Position numbers and translations under genes: made by a program. Under the pieces are notes generated by a model. It was not told the DNA's origin. It did no database searches and saw nothing but the letters and a program-made list of their open reading frames with translations. A stretch of DNA of 64,000 bases from Clarireedia homoeocarpa (lineage: Eukaryota > Ascomycota > Leotiomycetes > Helotiales > Rutstroemiaceae), in NCBI GenBank assembly GCA_001465935.1, contig LNKV01000033.1, positions 434,001 to 498,000 on the forward strand, in the 5' to 3' direction. Shown piece after piece: positions 24,086 through 37,055 of the stretch (the first letter of the stretch is position 1; every line of letters starts with the position of its first letter).

Positions 24086-25214
24086 TATCTACCCATCTGT
24101 CCAGTGACACATAAAACCTCCAATCCCAAAAAATAGCCGTATCTGGTTGAATTTGAATTTTCGGTGCACCGTTTTGTTCCTAGTAGCACTACTATATGTT
24201 CGGCAGCGATTTGGACGTTAAAAAAACAGGGGTAGGTGGTAAGTCGTAGTGGGGAAGTAGGGGTTGCATTTCTTAAAGACAGGGAGCTGCACTACCCTGT
24301 TAATTGAGTAAACTAAATGCACCTCCCTGGCATTATAAGCCCCCCGCTGTAACAATCACCGGGGTTGATGGCGATAAGTGGAGCAAACCCAAAGCGTTAC
24401 GACGACATCGCACTATGTCCACTACTGTGATTGTGGAGATAGGAAGGTAGATAGCAAGGTGTCTCGGGCTCCCATACAGCGAACGGTATCCTGTTATCAT
24501 TCTTCAGCCCCGGCATAACTTCAGTTCTAATTCTAGGTCTGATGGATAGCAATGCAAGACAGATGCTCGGACGTCATGCCAAGAAGAAATTGTCGAATCA
24601 ACCTCTGATAGTGAGGCAGTGATAGTCTTGATAGCCTCTGGCAGAGAAGCAACGCAAAGAAGAAAGCAAGATATGCAATCAAGTGTAAGATTAAGCTGCA
24701 GTAGTGTAGAAAAGATGAGCTAGAATGACAAAGTGTCTGTGTAGGATTCACCTCGTAAACGGGTAGCCTAGTTAGATTCGATACTCTTCCTACATCTTCT
24801 GAGGAATATCTAGGAAGCGACCAAAAGTAGACCTAATACTTAAAGTAGTAATATCAATGATAAATATAATTATGGTTAAATCGAAGTTTGGAAAAAGATG
24901 ATGTGTTCACTTTTTGCAAAGAAATCCCTCTTTCGTCTTAGGCCTAACTCTTGCGCCAAGGTCGATCACACTGGAGCATGAAGAGATTCAGAGCACTGAC
25001 TTCTCTGAATCCTGTTTGTTAGAAAGTTCTTGTGTAGATGAGGAATGCTCTAGTTTGCGTGAAATCCTCTAGAGAGCCTAGCATAATATCTCCACCGACT
25101 ACCAGAGTACAAAAACGCTCTAATCAACATACAAGGAGGAAAATATTAATGATTAAGTAAGAAAAAGGAGGAAATCAATTGATATAGCATCTGTCAGCTG
25201 TTCCAGAGTGCACA

Positions 25215-26999
25215 ATGGCTACGGAACTCAATCCAGATGAGCTGTTCAGCAGCAAGATGGCCCTCCCATTGGCGATCACCGGAGTCAGCGCCCATCTTCT
25301 CTACTGGATCCACGGGGAAAAAAGCATGCAGGCAGTTCGCACATGGCTCTGGGGACACTTCGCTGTGAACATTGTCCTACTCCTTCTTGCAATCCGTCAA
25401 AGCACGATGAGTATCTTGCACAGTCTTGTTGCAGTATTGCTTCTGAACATATACTTCTATCTTCCGCTCTTTACCTCAGTGGCTCTCTACCGTTTGGTGT
25501 TCCATCGATTACGTGCCTTCCCTGGCCCAGTATCTCTGCGCATCTCAAAGTTGGTGGCCGCGTACGCCAATATTGAAAAGAATCAAGACGTGCAAAGGAT
25601 CTGGGCGCTGCACAAGCGCTATGGAAACATCATCCGCGTTGGTCCGCGAGAGTTGAGCATCCTCGATGCAGCTGCTTTGCCACTTATCTATGGAGCTTCA
25701 AGTGGCTGCACTCGCGGACCATGGTACGACCGAGAAAAGAGCACCGAGGGTCATGAAAAACAAGAGTTTCAACTCTTCCAGCTACGAGACCCCGAGCAGC
25801 ATGCGGAGAGGAAGAAGGCAGTATGGGATAAAGCATTTAATATCAGCAGTAGGTTTTTTGCTCCTGCTCTGCATGCGAAGTTGCTCGTATTCTGACTTAT
25901 CGCGCTTATGTAGGTTTAAAAGATTATGAACCATCAGTCCACGCGACGTGTAGGGAATTCATCTCAGCTTTGGCTCAGCATACCGACGAATCACTCTCCG
26001 GACCAGAGGTAGCAAAACTTCTTGCATATGACTTAATGGGCACTGTTGGCTGGGGTCAAACCTTTCATAACAGCCAGAACTGGAAACTGCATCCTGCATT
26101 GGAATTTATCGACATTGTAACAGCCCGCCAACAGATCGTATCGCAAGCGCCATGGGTTATGAATCTTCTCGTAAACCTTAGCAGTGATAGTAGTTCGCGT
26201 CCGTACGCTAAATGGATCAGAGACAAAGTCATCGCGAAACGTCAGCAGACTGTGCCGGGGACAGATGCTATGAGCAAGATTATACATAATCGCCAAGCTT
26301 TGACCTTGAAGACACTCTGTGACGAGGGGAAGCTGATGGTCATCGCAGGAGGGTATTTTACTTCTTCTACGGCATCACAATGTAGAAGTGCTAACAGGTC
26401 TTTATAGTGATACCGTCTCCACAGTATCAGCATCGATAATCTTTCATCTGGCACGGAATCCCAGGGTCCAGCGCAAACTACAGGAGGAGCTTGACGCCGT
26501 GGGCGGATTGTCAAACGGCGACTTCGAGTATCGATCTATCTCATCCCTTCCCTACCTCGATGCTGTAGTCCAGGAGGGACTGCGAATCCAGCCACCAGTT
26601 CAAGGCGGCATTCAACGTGTGACCCCCTCAGATGGTCTCCGCCTTGATGACGGCACCTTCATCCCAGGAGAAACGATCGTCAGTATCCCCACAATGCCCC
26701 TACAACGGGATCCTCGCTATTTTGCTCAGCCAGAGGAGTATCTACCTGAGCGTTGGACAGAGGAGCGGGAGAAGATTATGGATCGGACTGCCTTTATGCC
26801 ATTTTCTATGGGATCATATATGTGCGTTGGGAGGGGCCTGGCGGTCATAGAGATGAAGACAATGTTAAGCATGATGTTCTCGGGATTTAACGTCCGGTTG
26901 GCGGATGGTGAGGATGGAAGAAAGTTTCTCGAGGAGACAGAGGACTGCCAAATCACCCATTTGGGAGATTTTCAGGTCGTTTTCTCTAAAAGGATTTAA
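25215..26999 (+). CDS. cytochrome P450 monooxygenase
   Basis: Exons 25215..25848, 25914..26352 and 26408..26999 (phase 1 and phase 2 introns of 65 and 55 nt) encode 554 residues. Several N-terminal hydrophobic segments (about residues 15-100) suggest an ER-anchored enzyme with extra membrane helices. The canonical P450 landmarks are present: the proline-rich RAFPGP hinge, the I-helix AGGDTVS spanning the second splice site, ExxR as EGLR, PERW, and the heme-binding loop FSMGSYMCVG with its Cys ligand. It oxidises a hydrophobic substrate with a partner reductase. Neighbouring prenyl synthase and flavin monooxygenase genes suggest tailoring of a terpenoid, but the substrate is unknown. The frame is intact throughout. 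Confidence 0.92.
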
Positions 27000-27457
27000 A
27001 AGACTTAGCGATTAGTCCCAGCTATGTCGAAAGTTTATATGTGATTATGAGTAAATCGTGTCGTTCATACAAGGAACTGAGCGTATATTAGAATGTGAAT
27101 TGCGAACTATATAAAATCTTTGATGTGTTGAATTGAGTATGGTTTGCTCACCAGACTCGGACTCTGTCTTGTCCGTCTACTCGTAGCACGTGTGATGGCG
27201 CTTACTCAGCCGGCCTTAAGCGCCGCCGTGCCATAGCTCAGACTTGCGCAAGCTTGCTCTAAGCAACTAATCTCCAAATCAACCAGTTATCTATCTAATC
27301 GCATCGCATACACAGCCCTACCCTCTCATATCGAGTTACATCGCAAATAACACATCTATCAATCTTCAAAAGTCGACAACCGCGCGACGCCTGGCAAGGA
27401 ACGAAAAGCCGCAGCTTACTGTTACGTTACGAGATTGATACGAGGCCACAAAGGACA
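27000..27457. other. intergenic, right edge of terpenoid cluster
   Basis: No gene seen. The stretch contains the 3' region of the P450 and the promoter of VPS68. Confidence 0.5.
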
Positions 27458-28164
27458 ATGTCTGAGGAACGACTTTGGAAGTTCAGAAAGCCGGAATGGA
27501 TGAATAGCGCGACGGCGAAGGGCGCTGGTGTTTATACTGCAGGCGCATTGGTAAGGATCCCCTCCCAAGTCGACGGCTCTAGCTAGTCTTCGATGACGGT
27601 ATCTGGAACATGCGCATGGAGACTTTGAAAGCATTAATACTAACATCCCTCCTTCTAACAGTTCTCACTCTCCTTCTTTATCCTTCTTGACGCAGCCCTC
27701 TGGTCCCGTTCCGCACTCAACGGCTCCGATCCTCCAATCCACATCACATTCATCGACTGGCTACCACTCATCTTCTCATCCCTCGGAATGCTGATTATCA
27801 ATTCCATTGAGAAGAGCCGCCTCTCTGCAGACTCGTTCTCGTATAGCGGAAGCGGTGTCGCCTGGAAAGCACGAGTGGTGTTATTCTTGGGCTTTGCTAG
27901 TTTGGCCGGCGGTATGGCTGGTGGTGTTACTGTGTTGGTTCTGAAATACGTTGTTCCCGGTGCGCAGTGGCCTACATTGGGCATGGGGATTGCGAATCTG
28001 GGCGCTAATGGTGGTGTTATGTTAAGGTGAGTTCATGATGTTTCTGTGCAGAGCAGATGCGGCTGGAGGTTCAGTGAGATTGATTCTAATTTGATTCTAG
28101 TTCTGTTGTTCTTTGGATCTCGCAGAACATCGAGGACGAATACTCCTACAACTTGGCACTTTAA
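27458..28164 (+). CDS. VPS68: Vps68 / TMEM50 (UPF0220) family membrane protein
   Basis: Exons 27458..27550, 27662..28026 and 28101..28164 encode 173 residues, the family length. Four hydrophobic segments and the conserved start KFRKPEWM...AGVYTAGALF identify the UPF0220/TMEM50 family. Yeast Vps68 works with Vps55 in late endosome to vacuole sorting. The final exon codes only about 20 residues, ending in WISQNIEDEYSYNLAL, which is strongly conserved in fungal members. The first intron is 111 nt and the second 74 nt. The gene has no evident link to the adjacent terpenoid cluster and marks its right boundary. Confidence 0.9.
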
Positions 28165-29019
28165 GAGAGCGCATTTAAGATGGAAGGATAACAATAAAAT
28201 TGAATAAACCGAAGAGATTGATGGAAGGTGGTTCGACTCAACGTAATGATCCTATGGCATGCCCGGTGCGGACATTCAGAATGGATATACGTCGATCAGC
28301 CGCACGATGGAGACGGTTGAAAGGATTTTGGAGGCTTTATCTGTAGTATAGTGACTTGGTACATGCGAGCGATACAGGGTGTTTGCTAAGGATTATTTGA
28401 ATTTCTGTTATGGTGTGCGGATTCTGTGATTATACTTGAAAATGGTCAATGATGCAACGTGAAACGGCCGGCGAAATGGTGTGAACATCTACAGATCACT
28501 ATACTGCTAGTATATAAGCGACATCCATCGGATCCGCGGCAACACTGGCAGACGCTTCTATTACCGCCTCATGGAACAACTGCATCTCAAAAACTTGAGG
28601 GTCTGTATCTTCTTACCTAGATCAAGCATACCAAACACTTTCTCTGCCCCCCGGATCATCTCCGGGAAAATGGCCGCACCCAAGAGCCGTGGGACCCCAT
28701 CAAAAAAAAAGTCCAGCATCCGCATCCGACCCTAACAAAGTTACTAGTTAATGCCATACAGCACAGTTTCAATTGAACACTTCTCCCTTGTGATTTGATT
28801 CTGGGCATTTCTTCCAATGATTGTATTCTTATAGTTTTTTTCTTCTTCTTTTTTTGGGATTTTCACGAAGGGTTGGCTTCTAAAGATACTTATATCGCCT
28901 GTCGAGAAGGCATACTGTCTGCGAGTGAGCTTCAGAGGACAAAAGAATACAGCTCGGTGGCAGTCGAAGCACACAATACCGGCATTACATTGGGGCACCA
29001 CTCCTAGATTAAGCTCAAA
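28165..29019. other. intergenic
   Basis: No supported gene. Notable only for an A-run near 28703 and a T/C-rich run (28836-28855) shortly before the GPI13 start. Confidence 0.5.
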
Positions 29020-32000
29020 ATGGTCAAAACTATAGATCCGAAACCTGCGCCGGGCAGCTATTCGTCGTTGGCGGCTCAATATGCTCGAGCTAAAGCACGC
29101 AAGGCAGAGGAAGAAAGAGAAAAGAGGGAAGGGAAGAAGAAAGTCGTGGCTGAGGTGCCAAAAAAGGATAATAGGGACGAGCTGAATGAATTGAAGAGAG
29201 GCAGCTTCAGAAGATCTTGGTGGGGAGTAATGAGTTGGTGGACTTGGGTTTTGTGAGTGCAATGGCTGTAGACGACTGCTAGCATCGTGGAATCTTGACT
29301 AATGATTGCAATTACTAGGTTCATGCATGCGGCGGGAATATACTTCTTCACCAAGGGTTTCCTACTTACACGTTTAGTTTTGGAGGAAACTTCGATTTGC
29401 AACGAACCGCCTATTTCGAGAAGTGTAGAATACAAGGGCTCCGGCACACCAGAAGCGGGATGTTGGCATCCTCGGATGTTCGATCGAGCTGTCGTGGTTA
29501 TTATCGACGCCTTGCGATATGACTTCACTATCCCATTTACCGGTTCCGAGTCTCAGCCTCAGCAAGCATTCCATAATGCCTTGCCGTTCTTGTACGAGAC
29601 TGCGACTCAGCAGCCCCAGAATGCGTTTTTGTTGCCTTTTATTGCGGATCCGCCGACGACTACACTGCAGAGATTGAAAGGCTTAACAACTGGTACACTG
29701 CCGACGTTTGTGGATGCTGGCTCGAATTTTGCAGGTACAGCGATCGACGAAGATAATTTGTTGGGACAGCTGAAAACGGCTGGGAGGAAGATTGTGCATT
29801 TAGGTGATGATACGTGGACTGCACTGTTTCCGGGATATTTTGAGGCAAATATAAGTCGTGCTTATGATTCTCTTAATGTTTGGGATCTTCATACGGTCGA
29901 TAATGGGGTCACGGAACATATTATGCCACTTCTTCAGCGAGAAAGAAAGAATGACTGGGATGTTATGTTCGCGCACTATTTGGGCGTCGATCATGCAGGT
30001 CATAGATATGGTCCTAATCATCCTGCTATGACGAGCAAGCTACAGCAAATGGATGGTGTTGTAAGGGAGCTGGTGCAGAAGCTGGACGATAATACTTTAT
30101 TGGTGATTATGGGTGATCACGGCATGGATGGGAAAGGCGACCACGGCGGAGAGAGTGACGATGAAGTCGAGGCTGCCTTGTGGATGTATTCCAAGAAAGG
30201 GATATTCGGACGAACCGATCCGGCTTTTGTTACACCCCCACAGAATGCCAAGGTGCGGCCTGTTAACCAGATTGATCTGGTACCAACTCTTGCTTTATTG
30301 CTTGGACTTCCCATTCCATTCAACAATCTTGGTCGCCCGATTGAAGAGGCTTTCGCTGGTAAGAAGGGGAATGCCTGGGATAACTTGGCGCGTGTAGCAA
30401 GGATGACAGCCGCTGGTATCAAGCGATATCAAGCTTCGTATTTCGCCGCTAGGGGTATCGATGAAAGCACCATTGATGGGTCACCTTACACTCTCTGGAC
30501 AAAGGCCGAACAAGCTTCTACCTCAAGATTGGCAAAATCAGTGGATGTATATCATGCATTCTCCCAATTCCAAGCAGAGACACTTAGAATCTGCCGAGAT
30601 CTATGGGCACGATTTGATGTTCCAAGCATGATTTTGGGAATTACCATTCTAACTGGCGGAATCTTAGCTCTACTTCTTTATGCGAATAGTAACGCGGAAG
30701 ACGGGAATGCGATTGAAGATCAGGACTTGGATGAGGCCGAAGCGAAATTAGAGCTCGAGGCTATCCGAAAAGGAGAGAAGGCAGTTGGAGAAGTGGAAGT
30801 TAACGCTGGTCTTCTTTCTTGGACGTATATTTCCACGCTGGTGGGTGCGACCGCCGGAGTAGGTCTTTGGACTATGCGTGCGGAATTCTCCGAGTCTCTA
30901 AGTGAGGGACACATGGTCGATTTTGCTACAGCAGGAGCGGCTGTTGTTGGACTGCTCGGGGCTCTCAAATCACTTATGCGGCTGGGAAATCCCCTGCCCA
31001 CAACATTATGGGGCTGGATGGCAGTTGTCTTTACTCTTAGCCAGTCGGTTGGTTTTGCATCCAATTCCTACACCATCTGGGAAGACTCAATCTTGCTGTT
31101 CTTCATCACGACTTTTGGAGTTGCAGGAGTTGCTTCGTCACTTCGACAAGCAAGCAAGAGAGAACGCACATTGGGTGTCTATCACTCTCTCGTATTTACT
31201 GGGCTCGCTTGGGTGGCCTCCTTCTCTAAGTTGTGCCGAGAGGAGCAGATGCCATACTGTAAATCTACCTATTATGCATCTGCTAACTCCTCGACATCTG
31301 CGCCTTGGCAATTACTGATTCCTTTTACCATGGCATTCGTTCTACCCAGTTTCATCAAATCCTACTATGCTAGCAGTCTGTCATATGAAGGCTTCGCGCC
31401 GGTTTGGATTGGATTTGCCTTTAGACTGGGTCTTTTCCTTGCCGCCATTTTCTGGACCTTGGATGCTGCTGATGATGGAAATTGGTTCCCGGATATTTAC
31501 GAAGGTTTGCTCAAGAACATTCGAGTGCCTATTGCGCAAACAGTTTTCGCCATGGCTGTTGGTGCAGGTACGGTAGCTTTCAACTATGCACCGCCGTGTA
31601 TTTCAATTGGTACAGTGTCACTTGGGAACTTTGCTCCGGCCGATGCTCGAAACAACCAAGGAACCCGTATTATGATTCTTGGATATGGAAATAGCCATGG
31701 TGCTAGATACTTCCTTCTCGTGGTCAACGTTCTCCTTGCAGTTCTCATGATACAAAAACCCATGGGCTTCGGCGCTATATCACTCATGTCCCTGCAGATC
31801 CTATCACTAGTCGAATTCCTCGACCTCAATTCCCTCACCAACTCACCCATCGGCCCCATCATGCTCGCCCTCCTTGGCTCCTTCCATTTCTTCAAGACTG
31901 GCCACCAAGCCACTCTCTCCGCCATTCAGTGGGAATCCGCATTCATCCCTCTCCACACCATTCGCTACCCGTGGTCCCCCTTCTTCGTCGCACTCAACTC

Positions 32001-32319
32001 GTTCGGTCCGCAGATCCTCGCTGCATCCGCCGTTCCACTGATCGTCTTCTGGAAACAGAAGCCGAAGAAGAGGGGTTTGCTAAAGGCTGTTGCTGCAGCT
32101 CTCGCCTGGCATGTACTATATTATGCCGTTGTGGGGTTGGCCACGACTATGTGGGCCGGCTGGTTGCGAAGACATCTTATGCTTTATAGAGTGTTCAGCC
32201 CGAAATTCATGACCGCGGCAGCCGCGCTGGGCATGGTGGATCTGGTGGGCATTTTGGTGGTGCTTGTAGGCGCAAGGGGGAACATTACGAATGTGGGAAA
32301 CGTGTTTGGGTGGGCGTGA
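29020..32319 (+). CDS. GPI13: GPI ethanolamine phosphate transferase 3 (PIG-O/Gpi13)
   Basis: Exons 29020..29252 and 29319..32319 (66-nt GTGAGT...TAG intron, phase 2) encode 1077 residues. After a lysine-rich cytosolic N-terminus and one membrane segment comes the lumenal alkaline-phosphatase-like domain. It includes VVVIIDALRYDF, HYLGVDHAGHRYGP and MGDHGMDGKGDHGG, which carry the metal-binding Asp and His residues. The C-terminal half holds more than ten transmembrane helices. The enzyme adds phosphoethanolamine to the third mannose of GPI precursors in the ER, the group later joined to the protein C-terminus. The metal-site signature and size separate it from GPI7 and MCD4 with fair confidence. 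Confidence 0.92.
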
Positions 32320-33276
32320 ACGTGAATGTGAACATTGGTACACTATAGATTGTAAGATGGATGTAGCTGTCAGCGCAGTTTGGAGTGGTTATTTGGAGCT
32401 GGGGCACCGGCAGTCCTGAACGCATGCCTGCGAGGCGATTTGGATATTTTCATAGCATGGCATAGCACAAGACCCGGGAAATTCAATGAGAAGAGAATGA
32501 AAATGATTTTTAATGTGCAATGTTGCTATCTTCTAACTTCTGACTTCGCTTGCAAGCTGAGCTGTTCCTCGCAATAGCGAAGTCACAATCATATTGATAT
32601 CATAGTTATACACAAGTACAGTACAGTACAGTACAGTAGCACCCTCTAGATCTGCTCTGCTCTGATCTGCTCTGATCTAATCAACTGGTCTTTTGTAACC
32701 GTAACCGTAGCCATCAAAAGCAATACATACATATATACGAATACGAATACGAAAAAAAAAAGACCGGCTCACTTCACTTCACTGCACTCACTCCACTCAA
32801 GCATTTTCTCCCGTTCCATTCTATTCCATACATACATAGCTCGCTGCTCCCATTTACTTACTTATTTGCTTACTCGAATACTATACTTACTGTACGGTGT
32901 TATAAGTGCCGCCCAAGATCGACTTGGCTTATTTGGCTGTTGAGTTCTTTTGTGTGTGTGTGTGTATGCGTGTATGGATGGATGTTCTGCTAAGAAAGAG
33001 GGTTTCTTCTCCACCTCTACATACAGTACCTGAGTTAAGTTGCATTTTATAATCATGTCATGATATATTTGTAGAGTAATTGTTATCTTGCTAAAGTAAC
33101 TTACTTGATATCTACCAACCCAGCACAGCCCAGCTCAGCCTAGCGCACTTTTTCTATACTGTATTGGATAGATACAAGTGATGCCTCTACGTACCAAATT
33201 ACTGTACCGTACCTGTACCTTCCTTCTCTTACAACCACATCACATCACAACCAACCAACCCCCTCCCCCCCTAAAA
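32320..33276. other. intergenic with short tandem repeats
   Basis: No gene seen between the convergent GPI13 and carboxylesterase genes. It contains an ACAGT pentanucleotide array (about 32615-32637), TCTGCTCTGATC-type repeats (32648-32678), an A-run (32751-32761) and a GT run (32949-32964). Confidence 0.6.
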
Positions 33277-35435
33277 TCACTCCGGCACGTACCTCCCCAC
33301 CTCCGCCCAAAACTGACATCTCTCGCCCCTGCCATGCTCCCAGCTCCACGCATCCACGACCTCCAAATCCGCCTGCAGCCCCGGTCCCGCCGCTTGCGTG
33401 ACGTTAAAACTCCAGCCGTCCGCACTCGTAAACAGAACTTGCGTTTCGTGACCACCCGTTACGTTGAGTTTCAACATTCTATAATAAGAATCCTCTTCTC
33501 CCGTCGCCGTCGTTGTCGTCGTATTTGTCTTCCCCACCCTCCACACCGGCCAAACCCCCTTCTCCGCCGCGCGAAACTCTTCGCTTGTTTCTGTTCCATT
33601 GCTTCCCGCATCGACAATACTAGCAACCGTGTCCTTCGACAGCGTCGGATCATCGTCTGCAATGAACCCTCCCCAGATCCTCTGCACCGACGCGGTGAAC
33701 CCCGCTGATAATGTCCCTTGTCCAAGCGCTTCGCTGTTCCCGGCTAGATACGCATCGTAATCGGCGCCGTGCTGCGCGGGCGGGACGTCGTATTCGTATT
33801 TCCATGCCTGGCCTGTGGGGAGCAGGGAGAATGCTGTGGCGCTCCAGTAGGAGGGACAGACGAAGGTGGTTTCGGCGTAGAGGTTGTTGGCGCGTTGTTG
33901 CTGGCCGGTGGCGAAGACGGATTGGTTGAGTGCGGAGGGGCCGCGGTTGCCGAGGGTGCTGAAGCGTGGGCCAGGGGTGGTGGGGGGAATGAAGTAGAGG
34001 GTGTGGAGGGCAGCGAGGGTGGAGGGCGGCATGAGGGGGAAGAGTGTGCTGGTGTAGGTGTCGAAGGCGAGGGAGGTGGTTATATTTTGCGGGACGAAGG
34101 CAGGTCCTTCGTTTGCGTTATTCTGTGGTAATTAGGTGCATATGTGAGTACTATTTCGTTGAATGTAAAACCCGGAATAGAAAAACATACACCAGATAAT
34201 ATTCTCCGCCCATTGACCCTCCCAGCCAATAACTGCTCACTTGGTCTCGAAACCAAAAACTCCCCATCAGTCACAGGCAAGAATCCCCATTGCCCATACC
34301 CCCCACTCGTAGAAACATACGCACTGGCATTCTGCAATGTCAACGTATCCATTCCCACCAAACACTCAAACACAGTCCCGTTCCCCCTCCCATCCTCACA
34401 CCCCACCGCCCCCACAAACTTCCTCCACCCCTCCTCTGGCATCAACCCATCATAATCATATTGCATCGGCAAATACGGACTCGCCACAATCGCATTATTC
34501 CACAGTCTCGTTCCAACCGTCCCATTATACGCCATCGCCATCAACATAACCGCCCCACCACCAGCCGACTCGCCCGCAATCGTCACACGATTAGGATCGC
34601 CCCCAAACTTTGAGACATGGGTTTGCGTCCATTCGAGCGCGAAATACATGTCGTGAAGACCGGCGTTGGGAATTCCACCGGAGGAGACAAGGGAAGAGGA
34701 GGAAAGGAAACCGAATGCGCCGAGGCGGTATTGGATCACGACTATGATGAAACGACGGGAGTTGGCTAGAAGGAGAGGAGAAAAGTCGAAGTTGCCTTGG
34801 CCGAGGCCGTAGCCGCCGCCGTCTGAGAGGAAAGTTTTGAGTTAGTATGAGTATGGGAAAGAGTTGGTGCTGACATTGGAGGAGGAAGGTGAGAGGACAT
34901 ACGAATCCAGAACATAACGGGGAGATTGGTGGCGTTTGGAGGGGCCCAGACGCTCAGGAACAGGCAATCTTCGTTGCCGAGACCAGAGCGAGTGAAGTTG
35001 TAGTTTGAGGCCCTGGGATCATTAGCTTTTGATCATCTGGTGTTTGAGGCGTGTGATTATACATTGGTGCATTACCACTTTGGGGACATCGTGGAGGATA
35101 TGCGGTTGTGAGGGTGGTTAAAGTTCTGTTGGTAGCTGGTGGTTGAGGTTTTTGCCAGCGCAGATTTCCTGTTGGAGGTGCCGCATAGCGGATTCTGTTG
35201 GCTGTTAGGACATGTCATGATGCATAGCTGTGTGGAGTATATACCCTTTGAAGATGTTGAGTTGGGAAGTCGCGTTGTAGTATCCTTTGTATACACCATA
35301 TCCAAGATCAACAACCAAAGATGATGCATTGCTACTTTGTCGTGCCTCGTGCTGTAAGACTGGACCACTTATGACTGCCGAGCAAGATAGCAGTACTATG
35401 CTAAGTTCAGAGACGAATCGATGGAAGAAGACCAT
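33277..35435 (-). CDS. secreted type-B carboxylesterase/lipase
   Basis: Five minus-strand exons join in frame to 636 residues: 35435..35245, 35194..35063, 35012..34903, 34822..34191 and 34122..33277. The N-terminus (MVFFHRF...LLSCSAVISG) is a signal peptide, so the enzyme is probably secreted. Type-B carboxylesterase landmarks are IRYAAPPTG, NEDCLFLSVWAP, the oxyanion-hole HGGGYGLG and the nucleophile elbow GESAGG. A C-terminal HGADYDAYL supplies the likely catalytic His. Many NxT/NxS sequons fit secretion. It hydrolyses carboxylic esters; the substrate is not predictable. The C-terminal exon is markedly GC-rich, with long antisense open frames that I regard as shadows. It is convergent with GPI13. 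Confidence 0.9.
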
Positions 35436-35616
35436 TTCGAAACAACCAGAACACTACATAAGTTTGCGGTAATCGAATAGCCTAACAACTTGGATTGCTT
35501 CGTGTATACGCTTTATATTTCAAGTGCCTATAAGTAGTTTCTGTTCCTTCAGCCCGATATGCGATGCAGCGAAATGTCAAAGACGAACCGTGGTGATGAT
35601 GTTGACCTTGACCATT

Positions 35617-36024
35617 TCATTCTCGAGAATGACGGTAGAACTGGCGATCGACAACGAAAGCACCACCAAACAGTGATGCAATGCCGGAAAACATCTCTAT
35701 CATAGAACATATTCGGGGTTGTATATGCCGAGGGGCAAGGCACTGCAGGAGGTCCCTGGTAAATGCGGGGTACGCAGGAAGCGAATCATTTCGACGGCAA
35801 AACAACGCGTTAAGGAAGTGCCATTTGTGTGACTTGCGGCCCGGTACTTGACATGCGGCACAGAGTAAATACTCAATGCTACCGGCGATCTTTGGTTCGA
35901 ACGGGATATGGCCGATTGAAAGATGTTGGCTCTCTGCCGTGGATAAAGCAGGGACACCAAGAGATATTCGTGGTTGTATACAACAATAAGCGTAATTAGC
36001 TTGAAAATCGCGATTTTTTACCAC
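35617..36024 (-). pseudogene. decayed second copy of the small gene at 40.3 kb
   Basis: Minus-strand sequence at about 35840-35950 closely matches the third exon of the gene at 40323..40783, and the match extends into its preceding intron. Translation gives IGHIPFEPKIAGSIEYL against IGHVPFESNVTGNTEYL. At the splice acceptor the other copy reads CTCGCAG, while this one reads TTTCAA, so the AG is lost. The similarity fades after the PGR motif. The open frame running through it is probably accidental. I read it as a relic of a duplication; the function of the family is unknown. Confidence 0.5.
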
Positions 36025-36179
36025 TACAGTACCCCCTTTTTGTGCTCCTCCCTTTATTTTGTGACGAGACCACTAATAAAAGTGCTAAATGACCTTAGAA
36101 TTTACAACTAAAGAATTAAGAAGATCCTAAAGATCTCGAGGGCTTATATACATCAAGGGGTTACGGGTAGTCGCGTAGA

Positions 36180-37055
36180 TCACGTGACTCGCCACGTGCA
36201 CGCTAGGATTCCAAAGGCCTGCCTAGCGATGCTGTCCTCCTCCGCACTTTCCGTGTCCCCCCCGTCAGTGTCCTCCAGGTCCTCCTCCAAAGCGTGACGA
36301 CTGCTTGCCACTTCTGTCCCCCCGGTCATCACCGTATCCGCGCCAGGAGCTTTCGCGAGCTCTTTTCCTTGGTCCTGTGTCTTACGGAAACCACTTTTGA
36401 CGTGTTTCCTGTTATATGGCCATAGGACGTAAGTCGTGTCAGGGTCTTGCCCGGCGAAGTCGTGACCGTGGTGTCTGCAGCATGCGCAGATGGGGCCTTC
36501 GTCGTCGACGAGGCGAGAGACACCTCGCACAAGAACCGTCTTCCTGAACTGTTCGGGGATCTTTTCGGTGGAGGACTGCTTAGATTCGGGGATCTTTTCG
36601 GTGGAGGACATCTTAGATTCGGGAATCTTTTCGGTGCATCCACACCCAGCCGCCCGCTCAAGGCCAGCCTGGCTACCTTGATCTGCGCTCTCTGCACCTA
36701 AACTGTCCTCCTGCTGCTCCAAGTTTTGCAGCTCCCTGCCCACTTCGCCCATCAGATCCTCGTCAATCATTACATCCTCGGTACCTGCGAGAAAATTTTC
36801 CTCCAAGGCTGATGGGTTTTACGGTTAGATTAGTGTCGGTTGGCTTCGTACAGCTGTAGGTGAGACCGATTCGTGGCACCACACGTAGTCACAATGGGGA
36901 CCAAGTAGTGCAGTTGAATCGGGTTCATTTGAGGTCGAAGTTGAAGCAGTAGTTGGATTAGCGGCTTGTTGTCTCGGAGCAGGTGATGGTGTCGGTGGTG
37001 TAGAAGGGTTTCCTTCTTTTGGGGCGCGTCCTGGTGCTCCATCTCCGTGAGGCAT
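36180..37055 (-). CDS. hypothetical acidic protein with internal 11-residue repeats
   Basis: My model has exon 1 at 37055..36893 and exon 2 at 36808..36180, joined by an 84-nt intron (GTGACT...CAG, good CTAAC-type branch site), giving 263 residues. The first 54 residues are Pro/Thr/Ser-rich. A segment with three near-identical units around TEKIPES (DNA period 33 bp, 36555-36634) follows. Next comes a short Cys/His-containing part (CACCRHHGHDF...TYVLWPY), then an acidic tail. I recognise no family. The Cys/His part looks like conserved protein, but the splice donor is weak and exon 2 alone (208 residues) is the safer claim. It lies in the accessory island. Confidence 0.4.
36555..36634. repeat. 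33-bp tandem repeat in a hypothetical gene
   Basis: Just under two and a half copies of a 33-bp unit containing GATCTTTTCGGTG lie in frame with the minus-strand reading frame and encode the TEKIPES units. Confidence 0.8.

Larger units (their letters stand above)
23783..25214. other. intergenic between monooxygenase and P450
   Basis: No gene seen in this 1.4 kb. It includes a 72-bp-period imperfect tandem duplication (starts 23921 and 23993), a perfect 20-bp palindrome (24066-24085) and AT-rich sequence near 24830-24900 upstream of the P450. Confidence 0.5.

Noticed and set aside
33178..34613. Long plus-strand open frames opposite the carboxylesterase
   Set aside because: They are antisense shadows of a GC-rich coding exon, composed of Arg/Pro/His-rich nonsense, and the minus-strand protein has full esterase motifs.
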